From Sphingomonas parapaucimobilis NBRC 15100 (GTDB taxonomy: Bacteria > Pseudomonadota > Alphaproteobacteria > Sphingomonadales > Sphingomonadaceae): 64,000 nucleotides of DNA. Of this stretch, positions 15,422 through 24,623 are shown one piece after another. The stretch is taken from contig NZ_BBPI01000069.1 of NCBI RefSeq assembly GCF_000787715.1, positions 1 through 64,000 on the forward strand, given 5' to 3'. Below the pieces are notes generated by a model. That model searched no databases. It was given only the letters and a program-made list of their open reading frames with translations, and was not told the origin of the DNA. The first letter of the stretch is position 1; each line of letters starts with the position of its first letter. Made by a program: the position numbers and the translations under genes.

Positions 15422-17758
15422 ATGCTGAATCTGACTGCTAGGGGGCGTCGTGTACTGGGATTTGCCAGCCTGAGCGTCATCGGTGCCCTGGGCGCGAGCA
15501 TGCCGGGCGTTGCCGCTGCGCAGGCCGTACGGACGGGGGGCATCACCGTGCCCGCCATGCCGATGGACCGCGCGCTGGATATGATCGGCAGGCAATCGGG
15601 TGTGAACGTCAACTTCGATCCCGACGCGGTCAAGGGACTGACTTCGCGTCCCGTGCGCGGCGCGGGGTCGGCGGCGAAGGCGATCAGGACGGTCATTGGC
15701 GGCACGGGCCTGACCGTCGTTCCGGCGGTGCAGGGGGGCCTGGTGGTCGTCAACGACATCGTGGTGACGGCACAGCGTGACGAAGCGGAAACCAGCGTGC
15801 TGGTGCGTCAGGCGACCACTTCGGACCGCAATGGCCTCGGCCTGCGCAATCAGCCGCGCAACACCCAGGTCATCACGGCCAAGACGATCGAGGAACAGCA
15901 GGCGCTGAACATCACCGACATCCTGCGCAATGCGGGCGGTGTGTCCGCACTGGGTAACAATCCCAACAGCGGTGCGTCCTATACCATTCGTGGCTTTGCG
16001 GCCGGGGGGCTGGTGAACGGCCTGACGACGTCGTCGCAATATGGCGTGGCGGCCGGTGCCGATCAGCCGGTGGCCAATATCGAGCGGGTCGAAATCCTGA
16101 AAGGACCGGACGCGATCCTGGCCGGGTTCGGCAATCTGGGCGGCAACATCAACGTCGTGACCAAGAAGCCGAGCGCCGAGGAACGGTTGGCGGTCAGCTT
16201 CGACACCGGCTCTTTCGGTCTGGCGCGCGGCGTGATCGATGCCAATAATGCCGTCACCGCCGACAAGAAGCTGTCGGCACGCGTCATCGGCAGCAAGCAG
16301 ACGATGGATCGGAATTATGGCGGCTATACGGGCAACAAGGACTGGCTGTTCGCGCCGTCGCTTCGTTACAAGGACCGCCTGACCGATATCGTCATTGGCG
16401 CCAGCCTGAATGAAGCGACCAGCGGCATCGGTGCCTTCACGCTGTTCGACAACAAGACGTTTCGGATCATCGATCGCGATCCTTCGGTGCCGATCTATTC
16501 GCCGAACCAGGGTATTCGGATCAGCACCCGCCGCTTCTATTTCGATGCGACGCGAGAGATCGTGCCCGGTGTCGAACTGGTCGCGCGGGGTATGCACAAC
16601 CAGACCCTGCTGACGACGCGGGCGGCGAATGTCGGCTATAGTCGCACCGGCGTGCTCGCCGCCGATCTTCAGGGTTCGCAGCAGTCGGGCTCTGCCAACG
16701 CGATTGATGCCTTCCTGCGGGTCAGGACCCATATCGGTGACGCGGTAAAGGCGAGCTTCAACGCCGGCTACAATTATGGCGACGGGGGAACGGCGCAGCG
16801 GAGCGGGCTGGTCTATACCCGGATCCCCACCCTGCCGCTGGGAGCGAACACCAGCGTTGCCGTCGTTCCCTGGTCCCCGTTCGGTGCGGTGCAGATCCGT
16901 AACAGCGGCAAGCAGGAAGGTGTCTACGGCCAGGCACTCCTTGAATTCTGGAAGTTCAAGATCCTGGGCGGCGTCCGCAAGAACTGGTTCGAGACCACAT
17001 CGCAGACCTTCTTCGCGGGGCCTTCGCCCGTCAACGTCCAGCGGAAGAACGGCGTATCGCCCAGCGCTGGCCTCATCTTCGACGCCACGAACAATCTGTC
17101 GCTCTTCGCCAATTATTCGCGCGGCGAGCAGGCGACCTTCACGGTGGCGAAGAATGGCAGCATCCTGCCGAACATCATCACGACCAACAAGGAAGCAGGC
17201 GTCAAGCTCGACCTGTTCCACAAGCGTGCAACGATCAACGCATCCTATTTCGACATACAGCAGGACAATATCATTCTCCGCAACCCGGCGGACCCGACCG
17301 ATCTTTCGTCCGGGCCGGGCCAGCGCGGGCGGGGAATCGACCTGAACATCGCCGGTCAGTTGCTGCCGGGCTGGTCGGTGCTGGCATCGCTGACGCGGAC
17401 CAAATATGCCCTGCTGACGGTCAATGCGCTTCAGACGGTCGTGGCGCAGCAGCCGCGCGATACCTACAGCCTGTTCTCCTCCTATCGCTCGAAGATCACG
17501 GATGGCCTCAGCGGGGGGCTTTCGACCGGCCTGTATGGACGCTCAAGCTCCTACGCCAATCTGCTGGGCCAATATGTCGTGCCGCCGTCGCGGCAGGTGG
17601 ATGTCAACGGCTTCCTGAGCGTCCGGGGTTTCGACATCAATATCGGCATCCGCAACATCTTCGATCGGCGCAATTACGGGTCGGCATCCACCTTCACCTA
17701 TATCCCCGTCGCCGAGCCGCGCAACGTGCGCCTCACCATTTCCAAGCGCCTGTTCTGA
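15422..17758 (+). CDS. TonB-dependent receptor with N-terminal STN domain
   Basis: This encodes a 778-aa outer-membrane receptor of the siderophore type. A signal peptide (about residues 1-34, ending AAAQA) is followed by an STN (secretin/TonB short N-terminal) domain (about 40-105). Then come a TonB-box-like NDIVVTAQRDE, the plug (about 140-260, with NIERVEILKGPDAILAG and NINVVTKKPS) and a 22-strand-type barrel ending RLTISKRLF. The terminal phenylalanine is the usual outer-membrane insertion signal. STN domains often signal to FecR/FecI regulators, yet no sigma or anti-sigma gene is adjacent. It is the first gene of a tight nine-gene run and sits 16 bp before a peptide-type ABC transporter, so the ligand is more likely a peptide or peptidic chelator than a simple siderophore. 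Confidence 0.88.
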   Translation: MLNLTARGRRVLGFASLSVIGALGASMPGVAAAQAVRTGGITVPAMPMDRALDMIGRQSGVNVNFDPDAVKGLTSRPVRGAGSAAKAIRTVIGGTGLTVVPAVQGGLVVVNDIVVTAQRDEAETSVLVRQATTSDRNGLGLRNQPRNTQVITAKTIEEQQALNITDILRNAGGVSALGNNPNSGASYTIRGFAAGGLVNGLTTSSQYGVAAGADQPVANIERVEILKGPDAILAGFGNLGGNINVVTKKPSAEERLAVSFDTGSFGLARGVIDANNAVTADKKLSARVIGSKQTMDRNYGGYTGNKDWLFAPSLRYKDRLTDIVIGASLNEATSGIGAFTLFDNKTFRIIDRDPSVPIYSPNQGIRISTRRFYFDATREIVPGVELVARGMHNQTLLTTRAANVGYSRTGVLAADLQGSQQSGSANAIDAFLRVRTHIGDAVKASFNAGYNYGDGGTAQRSGLVYTRIPTLPLGANTSVAVVPWSPFGAVQIRNSGKQEGVYGQALLEFWKFKILGGVRKNWFETTSQTFFAGPSPVNVQRKNGVSPSAGLIFDATNNLSLFANYSRGEQATFTVAKNGSILPNIITTNKEAGVKLDLFHKRATINASYFDIQQDNIILRNPADPTDLSSGPGQRGRGIDLNIAGQLLPGWSVLASLTRTKYALLTVNALQTVVAQQPRDTYSLFSSYRSKITDGLSGGLSTGLYGRSSSYANLLGQYVVPPSRQVDVNGFLSVRGFDINIGIRNIFDRRNYGSASTFTYIPVAEPRNVRLTISKRLF

Positions 17759-17774
17759 TCGGGGTTCCCCACCA

Positions 17775-19580
17775 ATGATGCCACCCCCTGCCCATGTCGA
17801 GGAGACCCGCCGTGAAGCGGGTCTCCAGCCCGCCCAGCCGGCCAGCGAGCGCTGGGCGCATGCCTGGCGACTGAGCACGCGGTACTTCGTGTCACAGGAC
17901 TGGAAATGGGCATGGTTCCTGGTCGCATGCTATTGCGTGATCGAGGTCGGCACGACGTCCGCCTTTCTGTTGTCCAACAAATGGCAGCGGGAATTCTATG
18001 ATGCGATCGAGCAGCGGCAGGGCGCGCAATTCCTGTCGCTGGTCGTGATGTTCATGATGATCGCAGGGCTGGCGATCGGGACGCAGTTTCTGCACAATAT
18101 CGTCGGCTGGACCCTGTCGATCCGGTGGCGGCACTGGCTGAACGACTGGTATCTCGGTCGCTGGTTCGCACGGGACCGTTTCTACGAGATCGAGCGGTTG
18201 CGCATGATCGACAACCCCGATCAGCGTATCGCGGAGGATGTACGGGCCTTCACCTCGATGGGCCTGGAATATGGCCAGTCGCCGCTCAGCATCGCCATCT
18301 CGCTGATCTTCAGCCTGGTGCGTGCGGTCGCCTTCGCCGCGATCCTGCTCGAAACCTCGTCGCCGCTCACGCTACCGCTGTTCGGCTATCGCATCCCGCT
18401 GCCGGGTGGGGACCTGATCTGGTTCTCGATCGTCTATGTGATCTTCGGCACCGTCTTCATCACCTGGATCGGCAGGCCGTATATCCGGCGCAAGATGCGC
18501 GAGCAGCATTACGAAGCCGATTATCGCGCCGGGCTTATCCATGTCCGTCGCAATGGCGAGCAGATCGCCTTTTCCCACGCCCAGCGCATCGAGCAGGACG
18601 GGCTGAAAAGCGCCTTTGGCAACATTCGGCGCAATTTCTACCAGTTGATGCTGGCCAATGCAGGGCTCAGCGCGGGGCAGGATATCTATCAACGGACCAT
18701 GCAGGTCGTACCGCTTTTCCTGACGGTGCCGAAATATTTTGCCGGTTCGATCACCTTCGGACAGGTCCAGGGCGCGCGCGATGCCTTCACGCAGTTCGCC
18801 TCGAGCCTGTCCTATATCGTCCAGGCCTATCCCACCATCGCGCGGCAGGTCGCCAACATCAATCGCCTCAAGACGCTGGATGACTCGCTCGATTACGAGC
18901 GTCCGCGCGGAATCGCCTTCACGCCGGGCGGGACGGCCGATGGCGTGGCGATCCGGGTCGAGGGTCTCGAATTGCGCCGCCCCAATGGCGCGCCCCTGAT
19001 GGCCGTGGCCGACTGGATGGTGCGTGACGGTGAGCGGTGGGTGATCCAGGGGCCGTCCGGCACCGGCAAGACCACGCTGCTGCGTGCGATTGCGGGCCTG
19101 TGGCCGGACGGGGCGGGCGACGTGGCGATGACCCGCCGCGGCAGTGCGATGCTGGTGCCGCAACGGCTGTATCTGCCGCTCGGGACGTTGAAGGCCGCGA
19201 TATGCTTCCCCGACCAGCCGGAAGAGCATGACGACGGGGCCATCCGCGCCTTATTGGGCCAGGTCGGACTGGAGGCTCATAGGACGGCCCTGCACGAACT
19301 GCGCATGTGGCAGGACGAGCTTTCGCCCGGTGAGCAGCAGCGTGTCGCGCTGGCCCGCATCCTGTTGCAGCGCCCGACCTTGCTGATCCTCGACGAGGCG
19401 ACCAGCGCGCTCGACGCCCATAACGCGGCCTTCCTCTACCAGGCCATACTCGATGCGATGCCGGACACCACCATCGTCAGCGTCGTACACAACGAGAAGC
19501 TGGCCGCCTATCACACGCACCGCCTGCGCGTTCACCATGGTCACGCGACGGCAGCGGCCATCACGGAGGCTGATGCATGA
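17775..19580 (+). CDS. SbmA/BacA-like ABC transporter with fused ATPase (YddA/Rv1819c type)
   Basis: This 601-aa inner-membrane protein has six transmembrane helices of the SbmA_BacA fold (about residues 30-330) fused to an ATP-binding domain. It shows a Walker A GPSGTGKTT near 426, the signature LSPGEQQRVALARI near 516 and Walker B LLILDEATSALD near 536. SbmA/BacA proteins import antimicrobial and other peptides, and fused homologues such as Mycobacterium Rv1819c import bulky hydrophilic solutes including cobalamin and bleomycin. Its place right after the receptor suggests the second step of one import route. It overlaps tldE by 4 bases. Cobalamin uptake is the main alternative, but the downstream proteases favour peptides. 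Confidence 0.87.
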   Translation: MMPPPAHVEETRREAGLQPAQPASERWAHAWRLSTRYFVSQDWKWAWFLVACYCVIEVGTTSAFLLSNKWQREFYDAIEQRQGAQFLSLVVMFMMIAGLAIGTQFLHNIVGWTLSIRWRHWLNDWYLGRWFARDRFYEIERLRMIDNPDQRIAEDVRAFTSMGLEYGQSPLSIAISLIFSLVRAVAFAAILLETSSPLTLPLFGYRIPLPGGDLIWFSIVYVIFGTVFITWIGRPYIRRKMREQHYEADYRAGLIHVRRNGEQIAFSHAQRIEQDGLKSAFGNIRRNFYQLMLANAGLSAGQDIYQRTMQVVPLFLTVPKYFAGSITFGQVQGARDAFTQFASSLSYIVQAYPTIARQVANINRLKTLDDSLDYERPRGIAFTPGGTADGVAIRVEGLELRRPNGAPLMAVADWMVRDGERWVIQGPSGTGKTTLLRAIAGLWPDGAGDVAMTRRGSAMLVPQRLYLPLGTLKAAICFPDQPEEHDDGAIRALLGQVGLEAHRTALHELRMWQDELSPGEQQRVALARILLQRPTLLILDEATSALDAHNAAFLYQAILDAMPDTTIVSVVHNEKLAAYHTHRLRVHHGHATAAAITEADA

Positions 19581-20926
19581 GTGTGCTCCTGACCCAGGAC
19601 GAGGCGGAGCTGCGCGATGCCGCGACGCTGGCCGTCGAACTTGCCGCGCGGCGTGGAGCGACAGCGCGCGCCTCGGCCCATCATGAGGGCATTGCCCGCA
19701 TCGCGGTGCGACGCGGCGAGGTCGAAACGGCCGAGCGCAGCGGGACGCAGGGGCTGGGGCTGACCGTCTTCCACAACGGACGGCGCGGCATGGCCTCGAC
19801 CGGGAGCTTCGACCGTGCGGCGATCGAACGGGTGGTCGAGGAGGCGATGATGATTGCCAGCCATGTCTTGCCAGACCCTGATGCCGGTCTGCCACTGGCG
19901 GACAGCCTGGCCTATTCCAGCCCGTCTCCCCCGCTCTACGCCGACAGCCCGCGCGATCCGGACACGCTTCTGTCCTCGGCGACCTTGGCCGACCGGATCG
20001 CTGTCGAGGTGGCCGCCGACGATCTCCGGCTGCGGGTCGGCGAGTCGGTGGCGGTCGCGACCGAGGGGCTGTGGGCGCTGGCGACCAGCGACGGTTTCTG
20101 TCGCAGCATCCGGCGCTCCAATGACGGGCGCTGGTCGGTGATGCTGGCGCAGGACGAGGGCGGCAGCACGTCCGCCTTCTGCCAGTCGCAGGAGCGACGC
20201 GTCGATGCCCTGACCCCGCCCGAGCAACTGGTACGCACCGCTGCCGATCGCGCCCGCTCGGCATTGGGCGGACGGACAATCGCCAGCCAGCGTTGCCCGG
20301 TGCTGTTCGCGGCGCGCACGGCCATGTCGCTGGTTTCGGACCTGGCTGGCGCTCTGACCGGCATGGCGCAGTTTCGCGGCATGACCTTCCTGCGCGCGCC
20401 GCTCGGCCAAAGCGTCGCGGCCGCGCATCTGGAACTGACGGAAGATCCCTTCGAGCCGCTGGGATTGGCCAGCGGCCCCTTTGATAGCGAGGGTATCGCC
20501 GGATCGGCCCGCCACATCCTGCGCGGCGGCGTGGTCGAGGGACTGTTCCTGTCGAGCGTCTCGGGGCGCAAGCTGGGCATGGCGTCGACCGGCAATGCCG
20601 ATGGCTTCTACAATCTGCGCCTGACCAGCACCGCACCCGGCGGCGACTGGGCCGCGATGTTGCGGATGCTGGGCACCGGCCTGGTCGTGACCGAATTTCA
20701 GGGCGGCAAGACCGACCCGGCCAGCGGCAACTGGACCCAGGCGGTGAAGGGGCTGTGGATCGAAGGCGGCGAGATCGTCCATGCCGTCACCGACGTGACG
20801 CTGGCGGGCCAGATGCCGGCGATGCTGAACGGCATTCGTGCGGTCGGCCACGATGTCGAGCGGCAGGGCGCGCTGCGCACCGGATCCATCCTGGTCGACG
20901 ACATGCAGGTGGGAGGAAAGGCATGA
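19577..20926 (+). CDS. pmbA: TldE/PmbA-like protease subunit
   Basis: This 449-aa protein belongs to the TldD/PmbA family. It has the family's N-terminal beta-alpha region (VETAERSGTQGLGLTVF) and the C-terminal barrel with GRKLGMASTGNADG and GNWTQAVKGLWIEGGEIVHAV. It lacks the HExxxH zinc site, as expected for the non-catalytic TldE partner. In Escherichia coli, TldD and TldE form a heterodimeric protease that removes the leader of microcin B17 and degrades unfolded peptides in the cytosol. It overlaps the transporter by 4 bases and tldD by 4 bases, so the pair should be made in equal amounts. Confidence 0.87.
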   Translation: MSVLLTQDEAELRDAATLAVELAARRGATARASAHHEGIARIAVRRGEVETAERSGTQGLGLTVFHNGRRGMASTGSFDRAAIERVVEEAMMIASHVLPDPDAGLPLADSLAYSSPSPPLYADSPRDPDTLLSSATLADRIAVEVAADDLRLRVGESVAVATEGLWALATSDGFCRSIRRSNDGRWSVMLAQDEGGSTSAFCQSQERRVDALTPPEQLVRTAADRARSALGGRTIASQRCPVLFAARTAMSLVSDLAGALTGMAQFRGMTFLRAPLGQSVAAAHLELTEDPFEPLGLASGPFDSEGIAGSARHILRGGVVEGLFLSSVSGRKLGMASTGNADGFYNLRLTSTAPGGDWAAMLRMLGTGLVVTEFQGGKTDPASGNWTQAVKGLWIEGGEIVHAVTDVTLAGQMPAMLNGIRAVGHDVERQGALRTGSILVDDMQVGGKA

Positions 20927-22383
20927 ACGGCGGCGCACTGGCACTGGACCGAGCGCGTACGGCGCTGTTCGGTCCGGCGGGCCTCGACGAGGCGGCGATC
21001 GGCCGCGCCCTGGGCGAACTGGCAGGCGGCGGCGCGGATCTGGCCGATCTGTATTTCGAGACGACGGCCATGCGTAGCTGGCGGCTGGAGAGCGGCCGGG
21101 TCACCCAGGGCGGCTTCTCGATTCGGCAAGGCGTCGGGGCTCGCGCGGCGCATGGTGGGCAAGTGAGCTTCGCGCACTCCGCCGACATGCGCGAGGGCGC
21201 GTTGCTGGACACGGTACGCGCGGTCCGCACGCTGGCGCGCCACGGCGATGCGGGGCGGTCTGGTCATGGCGTCGTCCTGAGCCGACATTCGGCCAGCCAT
21301 CATCTTTACCCCGCGATCGAGACGGTCGCGGCCGAGGATGCGGCGGCTTGGATCGCCCTGTTGGTGATGATCGACAACCTCGCCCGGACGCATGACGCCC
21401 GTATCATCCAGGTCGACGCCAATGTCCGGGCGACCGACACGACGATCCTGGTCGCGGGGGCGGACGGGCTGCTGGCCGGGGACGTGCGACCGATGACAAT
21501 CCTGTCGGTCGTCGTGATCGCCGAACAGGATGGTCGTCGCGCGCGTGGCCAGGCGGGGCTGGGGCGGCGGGCCGGGCTGGGCGGGTTCGACGCCGCGTCG
21601 GTCGAACGGATGGTCGCCAGCGCGGCGAACATGGCCCTGAACAATCTCGATGCCATCGCGGCGCCGGTGGGCGAGATGCCGGTGGTGCTGGGGCCGGGCT
21701 ATCCCGGTGTGCTGTTCCACGAGGCGGTCGGCCATGGGCTGGAGGGCGATCATCACCGCAAGCATCTCTCCGCTTTCGACGGAAAGGTCGGCGAGCGGAT
21801 CGCCGCGCCCGGCGTGACCGTGGTCGACGATGGCGGTCTTCCCGGGCGGCTGGGGTCGCTTGGCATGGATGACGAGGGCACGCCGCCCGATCGCACCGTG
21901 CTGGTCGAGGACGGGGTGCTGACCGGGCTGATGCAGGACCGGCTGAATGCCGGACTGATGAACGCGCGCTCGACGGGCAATGGCCGTCGCCAGTCCTATG
22001 CGCATCTCCCGATGCCGCGCATGACCAACACCTTCCTGGCCAATGGCCGCGCCGATCCGGCCGACATCATCGCCTCGATCGACCGTGGTATCTACGCCAC
22101 CGAGTTCGATGGCGGGCAGGTCGATATCGTCACCGGCCGCTTCAACTTCACCACGATCGAGGCGTGGCTGGTCGAGAAGGGGCGGCTGGTCGCCCCGGTG
22201 CGCGGCGCGACCCTGATCGGCGTCGGGCATGAGGCGCTGCGCCATATCTCGATGATCGGCAACGATCTGGACCACGACACCGGCATGGCGACCTGCGGCA
22301 AGCAGGGCCAGTCGCTTCATGTCAGCGTCGGCCAGCCCACGCTTCGCATCGACCGCATGATGGTCGGCGGGCAGGCCGGCTGA
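20923..22383 (+). CDS. tldD: TldD-like zinc metalloprotease subunit
   Basis: This 486-aa protein is the catalytic partner of TldE. It carries HEAVGHGLEGD (His266 region), the HExxxH zinc motif, and the further conserved segments STGNGRRQSYAHLPMPRMTN and EFDGGQVDIVTGRFNF. The start is the ATG at 20923, inside the tldE stop (ATGA). In this family the active site lies inside a heterodimer tunnel that admits only extended peptides. Following a peptide importer, it would be the first protease to meet the imported substrate. It is intact and of normal length. The zinc role is family knowledge. Confidence 0.9.
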   Translation: MNGGALALDRARTALFGPAGLDEAAIGRALGELAGGGADLADLYFETTAMRSWRLESGRVTQGGFSIRQGVGARAAHGGQVSFAHSADMREGALLDTVRAVRTLARHGDAGRSGHGVVLSRHSASHHLYPAIETVAAEDAAAWIALLVMIDNLARTHDARIIQVDANVRATDTTILVAGADGLLAGDVRPMTILSVVVIAEQDGRRARGQAGLGRRAGLGGFDAASVERMVASAANMALNNLDAIAAPVGEMPVVLGPGYPGVLFHEAVGHGLEGDHHRKHLSAFDGKVGERIAAPGVTVVDDGGLPGRLGSLGMDDEGTPPDRTVLVEDGVLTGLMQDRLNAGLMNARSTGNGRRQSYAHLPMPRMTNTFLANGRADPADIIASIDRGIYATEFDGGQVDIVTGRFNFTTIEAWLVEKGRLVAPVRGATLIGVGHEALRHISMIGNDLDHDTGMATCGKQGQSLHVSVGQPTLRIDRMMVGGQAG

Positions 22384-22411
22384 TCCCCCCCATTTCAGAA
22401 GGACAGTGACT

Positions 22412-22735
22412 ATGCGGAATGCAACCGAGCAGGATTTCGACGAGATCGTCCTGCAGAATGACAAGCCCGTTCTGGTCGATTTCTGGGCGCCCTGGTGCGG
22501 CCCATGCAAGGCGCTGGCCCCGACGCTGGACGAGCTCGCGGAGGAATATGCCGACGAGATCGAGATCGTGAAGGTCAATATCGACGAAAATCCCAAGCTT
22601 GCCGAGCGGTTCGAGGTGCGCGGCATTCCGCTGTTGCTGATCGTCAGGGACGGCGCGGAAGCGGCGCGCGCGTTCGGCACCATGTCGCGCAGCCGTCTCG
22701 ATGCCTTTGTCGATGCGAATGTGAGTGCGGCATGA
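22412..22735 (+). CDS. thioredoxin
   Basis: This 107-aa cytoplasmic thioredoxin has the redox motif WCGPC (Cys29 and Cys32), the buried Asp23 in LVDFWAPWC, and the cis-proline region RGIPLLLIV. I chose the ATG at 22412 because the AAGGA site lies 8 bases upstream, whereas the in-frame GTG at 22406 is too close to it. It sits between proteases and its own reductase-like gene, so it is probably a dedicated thioredoxin and not the cell's general copy. It overlaps the next gene by 4 bases. Confidence 0.92.
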   Translation: MRNATEQDFDEIVLQNDKPVLVDFWAPWCGPCKALAPTLDELAEEYADEIEIVKVNIDENPKLAERFEVRGIPLLLIVRDGAEAARAFGTMSRSRLDAFVDANVSAA

Positions 22736-23616
22736 TGGCCGATGCTATCGCTTTCCACGGCGATCCGGCGATCAAGGCCCAGGCGATAGCGCAGCTGAGG
22801 CAGCATGTCGCGGCGGGCAGTTTCGTCTATTTCCCCGCATGGGAAGACGGAAAGGCCAATGCGATCGGTGCCGTGGTCGAGGCGGATGATACGCCCGCCT
22901 ATGCCGCCAGGCTCGGCTATCCGACGGCCTTGGCCGAAACGTTGCCGATGCTCATCAACGGCTTTCGTCCGCTTTCCGAGGCCGCCCGCTTTGCCGAAGC
23001 CTGGCTGGCGCGCACGCCGGTCGGCGGCGATCTGTCTGCCGTCGTGTCGCGGATGATTCTGGACCTGCTGGCAAAGCCGCGCCTGTGCGACACCACCTGT
23101 CGCCATCCGGCGCTGGAGGAGAGCCGCCTGGCGATCATCGCCCTGCATCGTCGGGCGGTCGAGGGGGACGAGCCGGATCGTCAGCAATGGAAGGCGGTGC
23201 GCCTTGCTGCGGTGGCGGCGACCGATGCCCTTGGCGACGATGTACTGGACCGCGCGGCGGCCAGCACGGTGGAGTCGGCGGCGTGGCCCGGCACCATGCG
23301 GACGGTGCTGCGTGATACGCTGAACGCCCTCGGCGCGTTCGAACTGCGCGTGGCGCTGGCCGAGATCGGCTGGACACCGGAAGAGGAAAGTCGCGTCTTC
23401 CAGCTTCGCGAGCAGGCCGAGAAGAATGCGTACAAGGCGGAGTTCCAGGGGCTTGAGCGGGTCTATGCGATCCTCGACGCCGACCATCCCGAACTGAGCG
23501 CGCGCTTTCGCAAGCGATGCGAGCGGCTGGAACAGTCGAGCGAAATGTATGTCACGACCGGCTGGAGGCTGATCGAAATGATCGAGACCTCACCCATCCT
23601 CACGGCACAGGCGTAG
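22732..23616 (+). CDS. unrecognised 294-aa protein of the peptide-uptake operon
   Basis: I do not recognise this family. The product is mostly helical, with no signal peptide or membrane segment, so it should be cytoplasmic. The N-terminal third contains FVYFPAWEDGKANAIGAVV. The middle has LCDTTCRHP with Cys119 and Cys123 (CxxxC followed by histidine), which could bind a metal or exchange disulfides with the adjacent thioredoxin. The C-terminal third is charged and coiled-coil-like (EEESRVFQLREQAEKNAYKA). It overlaps the thioredoxin gene by 4 bases and ends 1 base before the reductase gene, so translation is coupled to both. It is the best candidate for a new component of the system. Confidence 0.8.
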   Translation: MMADAIAFHGDPAIKAQAIAQLRQHVAAGSFVYFPAWEDGKANAIGAVVEADDTPAYAARLGYPTALAETLPMLINGFRPLSEAARFAEAWLARTPVGGDLSAVVSRMILDLLAKPRLCDTTCRHPALEESRLAIIALHRRAVEGDEPDRQQWKAVRLAAVAATDALGDDVLDRAAASTVESAAWPGTMRTVLRDTLNALGAFELRVALAEIGWTPEEESRVFQLREQAEKNAYKAEFQGLERVYAILDADHPELSARFRKRCERLEQSSEMYVTTGWRLIEMIETSPILTAQA

Positions 23617-23617
23617 G

Positions 23618-24613
23618 ATGAAGGGGGCGCAGGGCGTGGACGAGCTGCACAGCAAGGTTCTGATCATCGGCTCCGGCCCGGCGGGCTGTACGGCGGGCGT
23701 CTATGCCGCGCGCGCCGCGCTGGCGCCCAGGCTGATCGAGGGACCGCAGCCCGGCGGACAGCTGACCATCACCACCGAGGTCGAGAATTGGCCGGGCGAC
23801 GAAAGCGTGCTCGGGCCAGAGTTGATGGCACGGATGCGCGATCAGGTCCGCAAGGCGGGCGTCGATGTCGTCGGCGACCTGATCGTCGAGGTCGACCTCA
23901 CCCGAACCCCTTTCCTTGCGATCGGCGATGGCGGCACCCGCTACACGGCCGATACGATCGTCGTGGCTACGGGCGCGTCGGCTCGGTGGCTGGGGTTGGA
24001 GAGCGAGACCGAGTATCGCGGGCGCGGGGTCTCGGCTTGCGCGACCTGTGACGGCTTCTTCTATCGCGGCCGCGTCTGCGCGGTCGTCGGCGGCGGCAAT
24101 ACGGCGGTCGAGGAAGCGCTGTATCTCACCAACTTCGCCGAGAAGGTCTATCTGGTCCATCGCCGCGACAGCCTGCGTGCCGATCGTACCAACCAGGCGC
24201 GGCTGCACGCCAATCCCAAGGTCGAGACGATCTGGAATAGCGAGGTTGTCGAGGTGCTGGGCGACGCCACGGGGGTGACCGGCATCGCGCTGCACGACAC
24301 CCGCGACGGCACGGTGTCGGAACTGGCCGTGCACGGCCTGTTCGTCGCGATCGGCCACGACCCGGCGACGTCGCTGTTCAAGGGGCAGCTCCATATGGAT
24401 GACGAGGGCTATATCCTGGTCACCCCGGGCTCGACCGCGACCAGCGTGCCTGGCGTCTTCGCGGCGGGTGACGTGCAGGACAAGCTGTTCCGCCAGGCCG
24501 TCACGTCCGCGGGCATGGGCTGCATGGCCGCGCTGGAGGCCGAGCGGTATCTCGCCGGGCACAATATCCCGGCGATCGCGGCCGAGGGCGCGGATTACGG
24601 CACGCTGGTTTGA
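23618..24613 (+). CDS. trxB: thioredoxin reductase
   Basis: This 331-aa flavoprotein has the FAD-binding GSGPAG motif (residues 18-23), the redox centre CATC (Cys141 and Cys144), the NADPH-binding GGGNTAVEEAL and a C-terminal FAD motif GVFAAGDVQD. This is the low-molecular-weight bacterial TrxB layout. It transfers electrons from NADPH to thioredoxin. Being encoded beside a thioredoxin and the unrecognised CxxxC protein, it probably powers reduction of disulfides in imported peptides. Whether it is the only TrxB of the genome cannot be seen here. Confidence 0.93.
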   Translation: MKGAQGVDELHSKVLIIGSGPAGCTAGVYAARAALAPRLIEGPQPGGQLTITTEVENWPGDESVLGPELMARMRDQVRKAGVDVVGDLIVEVDLTRTPFLAIGDGGTRYTADTIVVATGASARWLGLESETEYRGRGVSACATCDGFFYRGRVCAVVGGGNTAVEEALYLTNFAEKVYLVHRRDSLRADRTNQARLHANPKVETIWNSEVVEVLGDATGVTGIALHDTRDGTVSELAVHGLFVAIGHDPATSLFKGQLHMDDEGYILVTPGSTATSVPGVFAAGDVQDKLFRQAVTSAGMGCMAALEAERYLAGHNIPAIAAEGADYGTLV

Positions 24614-24623
24614 GGGAAAAGCC

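Noticed and set aside
20698-23487. 929-codon open frame on the minus strand opposite tldE, tldD and thioredoxin
   Set aside because: It is antisense to three well-recognised genes, and its translation is rich in arginine and histidine without any domain. High GC content produces such frames.
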